From positions 496,001 to 560,000 of the forward strand of contig NZ_CP159825.1 of assembly GCF_047729555.1 (NCBI RefSeq): a stretch of 64,000 bases of DNA, read 5' to 3'. The position numbers and the translations under genes are program-made. Below the pieces are notes generated by a model. That model was not told where the DNA came from and did not search any database. It worked only from the letters and a program-made list of their open reading frames with translations. Positions 24,691-31,662 of this stretch are shown here, piece after piece. This stretch comes from Porticoccus sp905181945. GTDB lineage: Bacteria; Pseudomonadota; Gammaproteobacteria; Pseudomonadales; Porticoccaceae. The stretch's first letter is position 1, and every line of letters begins with the position of its first letter.

Positions 24691-26265
24691 TTAGTTGTTT
24701 GATGATGTATCTGCTTCTTCTTGTTCTAACTTAGTAAGCCTCATATGTTCTTCTGCTGACTTAGATAACGTTAGATAAAGATTAGGTTGTACTAGAGCTA
24801 TATCCATATAGCCTTTAAGACAGTTAATACCACTAATCCTCCACTCTTCGTGTTCATGTAAGCGTTGTTCATATTCTTTAGTTATTTTGTCTATACTCAT
24901 TATATTTGTAAAAGAAACATTAGACTCTGGGTCTCCATCTCTTATCTTTTCTACTTCGTCTAAACCTTGATGTTCTTGAGTGATGTTAATTTTACAACCA
25001 ACAGCATCACTTACTGCTTTATTCATTGCTTCTTTAAGTTCTATGGATTTCTCACAATGAATGATGAAAGAGTCATGTACCGATAGAATAGGGATGCCTC
25101 TTTCAGTGAAGTAATTAACAACAGCCATTGCTATTTCACCATCTAAACGCATTAACTCAACACCTTTATCTTTACAGATACTATCTTTGATTAAAGGATG
25201 CTGGGTACAGAATGCATCTAGTAGTTCTTTAAGCTGAATATTCTTTAGCTTTCTCTCTTTTGTCGTTTTAGCCTTATCTCTAAATGCATTAAATGCTTTA
25301 GTTTCTTCTTTTGCATTAATTGTGTTGAGCATTAGGCGTTTAACCACTGCTCTCTGTTCTACTTTATTAAAGCCTGCTAGCTTATAATCCAGTGTATAAG
25401 GGTCTGCTGGTGGTTGTTCTCCCTGTAATCCAAATAGTAGAGAGATATGTAGACCAGAGTAATCTGCTTCTACTGTAGCCCCACCATCCATATAGATTTG
25501 AGAACGCCATTGAGAACCTATTTGTTGCCAGAAGCCTCCATGAAGTCTGCCACCCAGTTCAAACGAGCCTCTATAAAATATCCTCTTAACCAATTTATTC
25601 AGATGAGAGACTTTAATTAACTTATCTTTGTGGATTATATAAGGCTTAGTTAGTGTTGGTATATCTATGTGGGTGTGATGAAGTAGGTCGTTGTAGCTCC
25701 TCATATACTGCCTCATCTGCTTAGTAGCAGTGGTGTCTTCGTATTCGTGAAGTATCTTCTTCTTCGTTTTCGTGCCTTTAACTTTGATTGTTTCTTGTAA
25801 TACCACGAGCTCACTATGGATAAATCTAGGCACGATGTCCTTAAACTGACACAGGTTTAATGCTTCAAACTCCTTTATCAAGATACTGGTAGCTCTGATT
25901 CTTGTAGTCTTACCAGATTGTTCAGACCCTTTAAGTAGTTCAATCAAGCCTTTCTTGTGCATCTTTCTAACAATAGGGATTATTTTCCTACTGATGAATA
26001 ACTGACTGTATCTAGAACCTTGCTTATATTCGTTAGGTGACATTGATAAACCAACTGCTAGTGTTTCATCTTCTAACCAAACAACATAAAGATTAAGCAC
26101 GACTAACTTAAACATCTTCTTGTATTTGGTGCTGTTAGTATTATTGAGTTGGTCGTGTTTGAAATTCTCTTCCCATAGCTCATCACAAAGAGAGGATAAT
26201 CCCTGATGCTCTGACCAGAGATAAACATCTAATAATCTTGAGTGTTTTCTATCAATTTTATCCAT
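24691..26265 (-). CDS. T7-RNAP/PolA-like palm-domain protein with N-terminal winged helix
   Basis: 524 aa, by far the largest element gene. Residues about 50-135 look like a winged-helix DNA-binding domain (SRYSQLFISRKIIPIVRKM, GLIEL). From 230 on lie single-subunit polymerase motifs: GGRLHGGFWQQ (238-248); motif A VEADYSGLHISLLFG with D268; motif B R305-xxx-K309 followed by RLMLNTINAKE; motif C LSVHDSF with H397-D398, matching the HDSF of T7 RNA polymerase. The position equal to T7 Tyr639 is Asn317. It is much shorter than T7 RNAP and lacks the PolA exonuclease. It may be a replicase, primase or element-specific RNA polymerase; a non-catalytic role cannot be excluded. Confidence 0.7.
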   Translation of the reverse strand: MDKIDRKHSRLLDVYLWSEHQGLSSLCDELWEENFKHDQLNNTNSTKYKKMFKLVVLNLYVVWLEDETLAVGLSMSPNEYKQGSRYSQLFISRKIIPIVRKMHKKGLIELLKGSEQSGKTTRIRATSILIKEFEALNLCQFKDIVPRFIHSELVVLQETIKVKGTKTKKKILHEYEDTTATKQMRQYMRSYNDLLHHTHIDIPTLTKPYIIHKDKLIKVSHLNKLVKRIFYRGSFELGGRLHGGFWQQIGSQWRSQIYMDGGATVEADYSGLHISLLFGLQGEQPPADPYTLDYKLAGFNKVEQRAVVKRLMLNTINAKEETKAFNAFRDKAKTTKERKLKNIQLKELLDAFCTQHPLIKDSICKDKGVELMRLDGEIAMAVVNYFTERGIPILSVHDSFIIHCEKSIELKEAMNKAVSDAVGCKINITQEHQGLDEVEKIRDGDPESNVSFTNIMSIDKITKEYEQRLHEHEEWRISGINCLKGYMDIALVQPNLYLTLSKSAEEHMRLTKLEQEEADTSSNN

Positions 26266-26511
26266 ACTTAAAACTATAATAACTTATTGTTTTTAAACGA
26301 ATTAAAAGGTACTAAATGAACAAATAAAAGGACTTTTAATACCATCATAGCACTGCATCATAAAGTCCCTAGAATCGCCTTATATAAGCTCCTAGAGCCA
26401 TATCGGCTATCTATTAAAAAGGTAATTAAATCAATTACTTAATTAGCAATAATAGGGAAGCATATAGACATATATTTATGTACTTTTAGGAAGTTTATAT
26501 GAAAGGAGAAT
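26266..26511. other. AT-rich upstream region of the palm-domain gene
   Basis: No gene. It contains the palindrome CTTATATAAG (26379-26388) flanked by CTAG on both sides, and an AT-rich partial inverted repeat (taattaaatcaattacttaatta, near 26431-26453). On position alone it is the candidate promoter or replication site for the element; nothing more specific can be read. Confidence 0.35.
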
Positions 26512-26616
26512 TTATGGTAATACAGGAGTAAGTGCTCGACGTGGATTAACTTTATCAATGCGCTCTTGCAACAACTTACGAAAGTCGTCGCTTGGCTTTT
26601 TTGACCATTGAACCAT
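26512..26616 (-). CDS. Small 34-aa ORF or gene remnant in element
   Basis: ATG at 26614-26616 opens MVQWSKKPSDDFRKLLQERID, a highly coding-like basic/helical sequence ending RRALTPVLP before TAA. It starts eight bases after the acyltransferase stop. It resembles the N-terminus of small accessory proteins found with mobile elements that usually continue beyond this point, so it may be truncated. Family uncertain. Confidence 0.35.
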   Translation of the reverse strand: MVQWSKKPSDDFRKLLQERIDKVNPRRALTPVLP

Positions 26617-26623
26617 TCATTAA

Positions 26624-27664
26624 TTAAGCAATCTTTGTCGCTGTAATGTAATGTGAAGAACGCTTTAAGAAGCGCTTTTCTACCGCATGCCAAGAAAATG
26701 CAGCAAGCGTTATTGTAATTACAACACTAGCGAGAAAGCCGACATACGGATTAAATTTGTAAAGCCCTAAGTGTTCTAACATCTGTATAGTAGGAAAATG
26801 GAAAAGGTATATTCCATATGACAAGTCACCAAACTTTCCTATCCCAATCGATAATAGTCGAGATTTGGCTACCATCAGAACAAAAAACGGATAGATGAAC
26901 ATAGTCATAATTTCACGAAGCGGATTCTCAACACTGGACTTTAGAAGCACGAAATAAATCAAGCTAACAATGATTACTGAAACAGTAGAAACCTTATTTA
27001 GGGCAATGAAACCCAGCATGCTACCGAATGCAAAAAATGGTAGCTGCCCAGGAAATTGTCTAGAAATTGTTTGTCCAATAGGATGAGGAAAATACTGGGT
27101 AAAATATAGATACCACGTTATACCAAGTCCAAAGCAGATGAACAAAGAAGCGCATGCACCAATCCTTTTATGCAAAATGAGCAATACAGGAACGGTGAAA
27201 TATAGCATTAACTCTACTTTAATTGTCCAAAGAGAACCGTTCAGTGCTTGTACTTCAGCGAGTGGAATTGAACCTGGAAGATTCGGCTGGACAAAATTTA
27301 AGAATGCTAAATTAGCTCCCAAATATTTCACAAATTGTGAGTTGCTAACGAACTCAGTCAAGGTTAAATCTGTTGTGAGAAACCCAACTATTACGCAGTA
27401 GATTAATACAAGAACATATGCGGGATATATTCGTCTAATTCTCTTTTCAAAGTATTGAATGTAGCTGCCGCTTGAAAGATAACTTTTCGTTACAAGATAG
27501 CCACTGATTGCAAAAAATCCCTTTACTGCAAAATTTGAATCAAAATACCCTGTAAACCAAGCTAACTGTTCTGCAGTCGCAAGGACAGATGTATGCGCAA
27601 CCAAGACAATAAAAGCCAGTATAAAACGAACTTCATCGAAGCAATTATCTACCCTAGAGCTCAT
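26624..27664 (-). CDS. Acyltransferase 3 family membrane protein (OafA/YrhL-like)
   Basis: 346 aa with about ten membrane helices. The catalytic region DEVRFILAFIVLVAH carries the His essential in the family. FFAISGYLVTKSY, FEKRIRRIYPAY and SLWTIKVELMLY are typical, and SYGIYLFHFP marks the C-terminal part. Family members O-acetylate or succinylate polysaccharides, O-antigens and other surface glycans. As element cargo it could change the host surface, for example to block adsorption of competing phages; that is inference. No C-terminal SGNH domain is present. Confidence 0.85.
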   Translation of the reverse strand: MSSRVDNCFDEVRFILAFIVLVAHTSVLATAEQLAWFTGYFDSNFAVKGFFAISGYLVTKSYLSSGSYIQYFEKRIRRIYPAYVLVLIYCVIVGFLTTDLTLTEFVSNSQFVKYLGANLAFLNFVQPNLPGSIPLAEVQALNGSLWTIKVELMLYFTVPVLLILHKRIGACASLFICFGLGITWYLYFTQYFPHPIGQTISRQFPGQLPFFAFGSMLGFIALNKVSTVSVIIVSLIYFVLLKSSVENPLREIMTMFIYPFFVLMVAKSRLLSIGIGKFGDLSYGIYLFHFPTIQMLEHLGLYKFNPYVGFLASVVITITLAAFSWHAVEKRFLKRSSHYITATKIA

Positions 27665-27931
27665 CTCTCACCTTCGCTGATTAAGAATTACCCTCATACT
27701 ATAGATTCAACTAGACGACGAACAGCGCGTTTTTTCTACGTCTTTTCGAACGTGCTGTATTGTGACAAAAGTATTTGCATAGCGCCTCACTATGCCAGTC
27801 AGTGATTGCGTCAACCATACAGCCAAACAACTTAACAACTTTCTTATCCTAATCTATCTTGTATTCAATTGAGTCAATAGCGTTTCGCTTTTGTTCAAGG
27901 TTAGCTCCAAGAAGCCACTTAAGGCGATTAA

Positions 27932-28126
27932 CTAGAAGATCACATCACTGATTACCAGAGTCAGTACCGACACTGATACAAGCCACGCTCCCAATCCCCA
28001 GTCTTTTATAATCTTTGGAGTATCAGGCTGTTTGATTAGCATTTCAATCTTTCTTCTGCCAAGTATGTACACCCAGCAATATAGTGAGAACAGCACTATA
28101 AACTTCAGAGCAAAATCTAAGTCCAT
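27932..28126 (-). CDS. Small membrane protein, 64 aa, downstream of integrase
   Basis: Strong ribosome site AGGA seven bases before ATG. Two hydrophobic helices (ALKFIVLFSLYCWVYIL and LGAWLVSVSVLTLVISDVIF) flank a basic loop (GRRKIEMLIKQPDTPKIIKD). No family recognised. It lies 49 bases after the integrase stop on the same strand. Beyond its stop a startless frame (LKWLLGANLEQKRNAIDSIEYKID) runs to about 27840, perhaps a remnant; the rest of 27665-27931 is noncoding. Confidence 0.5.
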   Translation of the reverse strand: MDLDFALKFIVLFSLYCWVYILGRRKIEMLIKQPDTPKIIKDWGLGAWLVSVSVLTLVISDVIF

Positions 28127-28175
28127 CTCAAGTTCCTGCTACCAAGCCCCTTACAATCAAGGAGCGATATTATCG

Positions 28176-29300
28176 TCAGTTGTATTGTTCTGCTTGCTTC
28201 CTTTGCATCTTCTCAAGGATAGATTCAGGCTTCAAATGAGTGTACTTCTTCAGCATAGCAAAATCTTTATGACCAGATATATGACTGACCTCCATCATAT
28301 CTAATCCCAGTTCAAATAGTCTTGATATTGCCTCATGCCTCAAGTCATGAAAGGTGAGACCTTCAATGCCAGTCAGCTTACAAGCACGAGAGAATGCCTT
28401 GGTGATTGAATCAGGCTTCATATGGAATACCATGAAACTATTACTTATATCCTTAGGAGTCTCAAGGCTAACAACCTTACCTTTGCCTTGAAGTTTAGCA
28501 ATACTAACTTCTACAGCCTCAGGGTAGATTTGTCTCACGCTATTAATTATAACCAGAAACTGTTTAGCTAAAGCATCAAAAGCCTCATTTGTAAGGAGGA
28601 TTTCTCTAGCATGATCTGTTTTGGTTTTTGGAATCACCAGGCACTTTCTTTTTTGGTCTATGTCCCTAATCATGATATTCATCAGTTCACCTCTACGCAT
28701 ACCAGTAGCAAGACATAACCTCACAACCAAAGCTGTTTCATAGGAGCTTTTATCTAAGGCTCTAAGCAGTAACTCTTCTTCATTGCCAACCAGTCTTCTA
28801 TTTCTGCTGGTAGGGCTTGTGTGTTTCGGTGTAGAGACCTTTGCTACAGGATTGCCATTAGGTAGCTCAATACCCCAGTCCTTTTGTATGACTTCAAATA
28901 GCCTATGCAATAGGTTGTGGTCTTTGATATAGGTAGCAGATGAGATACCAAGAGCCATTCGCTGTTCTTTGTACTTTACTATCTCAGGAGGCTTTATATT
29001 GAGGATGCTGAGCTTAACTAAGTCAGACTGTCTTATTAGATTAAGCTGGGACTTTAGTTGTCTTAGAGACCTTCGTTTCGCTACTGTTTGTTCTTGCTCG
29101 TACTTATCTAAGCAATCACCGAAATTGGTATCAGAAGCTACGCTTGAGTCAATGTAAGTTCCCTGTATTCTTTTTGCTTCAGTTATTTTTGCAAAGGCAT
29201 CAGCATCTTTCTTTGAGGGGAATGCTTCAGATATGTCTTTAAATCCTGCTTGACGAATCTGGACTCGCCACTTGCCATTTCGTTTGTAGATGGTAGCCAT
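28176..29300 (-). CDS. int: Tyrosine recombinase / integrase
   Basis: 374 aa integrase that would catalyse insertion and excision at tRNA-Arg. The N-terminal arm-binding region contains IYKRNGKWRVQIRQAGF. The catalytic residues are all present: R202 in ATGMRRGEL, H318 and R321 in TFHDLRHEA, H344 in SGHKD, and the nucleophile Y353 in LKKYTHL. Its start is 79 bases from the right att repeat, the classic position. It looks intact, so mobility is plausible. No excisionase is identified; the 64-aa gene is a membrane protein, not an Xis. Confidence 0.95.
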   Translation of the reverse strand: MATIYKRNGKWRVQIRQAGFKDISEAFPSKKDADAFAKITEAKRIQGTYIDSSVASDTNFGDCLDKYEQEQTVAKRRSLRQLKSQLNLIRQSDLVKLSILNIKPPEIVKYKEQRMALGISSATYIKDHNLLHRLFEVIQKDWGIELPNGNPVAKVSTPKHTSPTSRNRRLVGNEEELLLRALDKSSYETALVVRLCLATGMRRGELMNIMIRDIDQKRKCLVIPKTKTDHAREILLTNEAFDALAKQFLVIINSVRQIYPEAVEVSIAKLQGKGKVVSLETPKDISNSFMVFHMKPDSITKAFSRACKLTGIEGLTFHDLRHEAISRLFELGLDMMEVSHISGHKDFAMLKKYTHLKPESILEKMQRKQAEQYN

Positions 29301-29379
29301 AGCAACCTTACTAAGTTAATGAATCCTTAGTTTCATTGCACCCTAATTGCACCCAAATGTCAATTTTCCACTACTACAG

Positions 29380-29459
29380 TTTCACTGATTTGGATGTAAG
29401 TCATGTATTAATTGGCGTCCCGAAGAGGATTCGAACCTCTGACCTGCCCCTTAGGAGGG
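29380..29459. repeat. Right attachment-site repeat (completes tRNA-Arg)
   Basis: Identical to 23109-23188 over 80 bases. It covers the 3' 47 bases of the tRNA-Arg gene through the anticodon plus 33 bases downstream of it. The element brought this copy and thereby restored a functional tRNA. Confidence 0.93.
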
Positions 29460-29489
29460 GGCCGCGCTATCCAGCTGTGCCACCGGGAC
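29413..29489 (-). tRNA. tRNA-Arg(CCT)
   Basis: 77 bases with encoded CCA. Acceptor GTCCCGG pairs with TCGGGAC (one G-T wobble); the anticodon stem GCCCC/GGGGC holds loop CTCCTAA with anticodon CCT; the T arm AGAGGTTCGAATCCTCT is perfect. It is the integration target: the 5' part is host, and the 3' part comes from the element. Confidence 0.96.
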
Positions 29490-29709
29490 GTGATTTTTAA
29501 TTTCTTTCAAAGCTAGTAAATACAGTATCAATCGCTTTTCTATTATCGCTTCATGCAACCTACTACTTCAATTAAATACCCCTAGTGCTACCTCTGATTG
29601 TGGGCGTAGTGTGGGTGAACTAATTAACATTTATAATTCTACTATCGTTTGGTCTATTCATACAGTTTAAAAAGTTTTGTGTCTTGAAAAGTTCTTGGAT
29701 AATCAGTTA

Positions 29710-29720
29710 GGGGGCGGGGG
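29710..29720 (+). repeat. G-rich motif GGGGGCGGGGG
   Basis: The same core as at 15946, 21286 and 23378, here about 220 bases on the 5' side of tRNA-Arg with a different right flank (aaacatatct). The surrounding 29490-29743 has no gene. Confidence 0.6.
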
Positions 29721-29743
29721 AAACATATCTAAATTCAATCCAC

Positions 29744-29899
29744 TCAATTATCTTTTGATTGATTAAATCCGCTAATATATTTATCTAAGTGATTCAAATG
29801 CTCACTCTGCGCCTGCATTAAAATAGGCTTGAGCTGGCAAATGCCTTGGATATGGCATATTGGCGTGTCGCAATTGATGGGCTCTAGAATTTTCTCCAT
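29744..29899 (-). CDS. Small Cys-containing protein, 51 aa, with J-domain gene
   Basis: ATG at 29897-29899, 30 bases after the J-domain gene stop on the same strand. Sequence begins MEKILEPINCDTPICHIQGIC with Cys at 10, 15 and 21, then a helical tail (LMQAQSEHLNHLDKYISGF). The spacing suggests metal binding or a redox-active loop, but no family is recognised. A coding reading is favoured by composition and by tight spacing in an apparent two-gene operon. Confidence 0.55.
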   Translation of the reverse strand: MEKILEPINCDTPICHIQGICQLKPILMQAQSEHLNHLDKYISGFNQSKDN

Positions 29900-29929
29900 G
29901 ATGCTATTGCGTGACACTAACAGTAAGAG

Positions 29930-30418
29930 TTAATTTTTTCTCTCTATAAGCAAATCCCGTGCAAGATTTAATTTTGTGGCTATATAGTTATTTCCTCCAC
30001 GATCAGGGTGAAGTTTTTGCATCAACACCCTATGTGCCTGAATGATATCTTCGTTGCTGGACCCTGATTCGAGCCCAAGAATTTCCCAGGCCTCGGCTTC
30101 TGTTAGTGTAGTATTTACCTTTGCAGAAAAGCTTTCGCCTGTTTTGCTTTTCCGGCTTCGCATCCATGCCTGAATGAATGGAAAACCTCGCCAAGCAAGA
30201 CCAAGAAAAATTTTTGCAAGAGGTACCAAGGCAGCTATAGCTGCCATTATCCAAGAAACTCTTCCAGTTATTGCCAGTGCAATTATTATTGTAATAAGAG
30301 CAAATAAGACGCTTTTAATAAGAAGTTTTCTGCGCTGTTCAGGAGGACACCTTTTAAGTCCTACCCAGCACTTATAGCCTATAGCTACAAGAATCATAAG
30401 CGCTAAAAATAAACCCAT
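29930..30418 (-). CDS. Membrane-anchored J-domain (DnaJ-like) protein
   Basis: 162 aa. Two or three N-terminal hydrophobic helices (residues about 1-20 and 32-70) are followed at the C-terminus by a J-domain: TEAEAWEILGLESGSSNEDIIQAHRVLMQKLHPDRGG, with the HPD tripeptide required to stimulate DnaK. This arrangement resembles Tim14/DjlC-type co-chaperones that recruit Hsp70 to the inner membrane. It is the first gene of a likely pair with the small Cys protein and is divergent from trhO. Confidence 0.85.
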   Translation of the reverse strand: MGLFLALMILVAIGYKCWVGLKRCPPEQRRKLLIKSVLFALITIIIALAITGRVSWIMAAIAALVPLAKIFLGLAWRGFPFIQAWMRSRKSKTGESFSAKVNTTLTEAEAWEILGLESGSSNEDIIQAHRVLMQKLHPDRGGNNYIATKLNLARDLLIERKN

Positions 30419-30613
30419 AGTATTTTGCCTAAATGGTTATTATAGGTAACGACAATAGCTTGTGACATTGCAATTGTCGATAGATGAGATAGTGATTTTA
30501 GGTGGCCTTGAGTGCAAGGCTATATGTAATTAAAATGCACCTAACAAAGTGCTGATGATAGTACAAATTTTTGTATCACCCTGCCATTTATAACGGTGGC
30601 AACGAGAAAGAAT

Positions 30614-31612
30614 ATGGAAAATACCCACTTGAGTGTTGTAGTTGCTTCATTGTACCGATTCGCAGAATTTCCTGATTTCGAGACATTTCGAGCCCCTCTA
30701 TATAGTCTAATGCTTAAAGAGTCAGTGGTGGGTACGTTTCTTTTAGCCCCTGAGGGCATTAATGGCACCATCGCTGGATCGAGAAAAGGTATTGATGCGG
30801 TTATATTTTGGTTGGGAGAAGACAGTCGCTTTTCAGATTTAGAAATTAAAGAGTCTTATGTAAATGAACTCCCATTCTATAGAACAAAGGTAAAGTTAAA
30901 GAAAGAAATTGTGACAATGGGCGTTGATAATATTGATCCTAATACCCTGGTTGGCACTTATGTTGACCCTAGTGACTGGAATACTTTTATTGATGATCCA
31001 GAAGTGCTACTCCTAGACACCAGAAATAAGTATGAAGTAGAAATTGGAACTTTTAAAAATTCGATAAATCCAGAAACCAAGACATTTCGGGATTTTCCTA
31101 ATTATATAACTGATACATTGAACCCTAATAAACATAAAAAAGTAGCAATGTTTTGCACTGGCGGTATTCGTTGCGAAAAATCTACTGCCTACTTAAAACA
31201 GAATGGTTTTGACGAGGTTTATCATCTCAAAGGAGGGATACTTAGCTATCTTGAAAATGTCCCTGAATCTTCTTCCAGGTGGCAGGGGGAATGTTTTGTT
31301 TTCGATAACCGAGTCACGGTCAATCACAAATTAGAAAAAGGTAGCTATGATCAATGCCACGCATGTCGTATGCCGTTAACACAAAAAAATATACAACATG
31401 AGAGCTACAAAAAAGGAGTTAGCTGTCATTATTGTTATGGTGAGCACAGTGTTGAGCAAATAAGGCGTTTTGCAGACAGAGAAAAGCAAATGAATTTGTC
31501 TAAAAAAAGAGGGGAGGCACATCTTGGCTCCTCAATAGAATCGCAAACGTCTAATCGCAGGCAGAAAAAAATAGAATTAAAAAACAAGCAACGCAATATA
31601 GATAAGAGGTAA
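30614..31612 (+). CDS. trhO: tRNA uridine(34) hydroxylase TrhO (rhodanese family)
   Basis: Oxygen-dependent hydroxylation of U34 in several tRNAs, the first step to 5-methoxy/carboxymethoxy-uridine. An N-terminal acylphosphatase-like region (FLLAPEGINGTIAG) is followed by a rhodanese domain with LLLDTRNKYEVEIGTF and the active loop MFCTGGIRCEKS (catalytic Cys). The C-terminus has a Cys4 motif (CHACRMPL...CHYCYGE) and a basic tail. ATG 30614 with GAGAAAG upstream is preferred over GTG 30596. Family length is normal. Confidence 0.92.
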   Translation: MENTHLSVVVASLYRFAEFPDFETFRAPLYSLMLKESVVGTFLLAPEGINGTIAGSRKGIDAVIFWLGEDSRFSDLEIKESYVNELPFYRTKVKLKKEIVTMGVDNIDPNTLVGTYVDPSDWNTFIDDPEVLLLDTRNKYEVEIGTFKNSINPETKTFRDFPNYITDTLNPNKHKKVAMFCTGGIRCEKSTAYLKQNGFDEVYHLKGGILSYLENVPESSSRWQGECFVFDNRVTVNHKLEKGSYDQCHACRMPLTQKNIQHESYKKGVSCHYCYGEHSVEQIRRFADREKQMNLSKKRGEAHLGSSIESQTSNRRQKKIELKNKQRNIDKR

Positions 31613-31662
31613 ATTTTTAATATTCAAGTGCTTAATATATTGAGCCAGTTAAAAATCAGAAG

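Larger units (their letters stand above)
23109..29459 (-). mobile_element. 6.27-kb integrative element in tRNA-Arg(CCT)
   Basis: Bounded by 80-bp direct repeats, one of which completes the tRNA gene; repeat-to-repeat distance is 6271 bp. All supported genes point the same way (minus): integrase next to the tRNA, a 64-aa membrane protein, an acyltransferase-3, the palm-domain polymerase-like protein, and a SAM methyltransferase. No capsid, terminase, relaxase or conjugation gene is seen, so it is either a satellite-type or self-mobilised small island. Repeated gcacagaga near 23327-23347 and ttgcaccc near 29336-29354 lie just inside each end and could be integrase arm sites. Confidence 0.88.

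Noticed and set aside
26439..26693. 84-aa minus-strand frame overlapping the acyltransferase 3' end
   Set aside because: It runs out of frame through the acyltransferase C-terminus and has non-coding composition; the shorter frame 26512-26616 is the better candidate.
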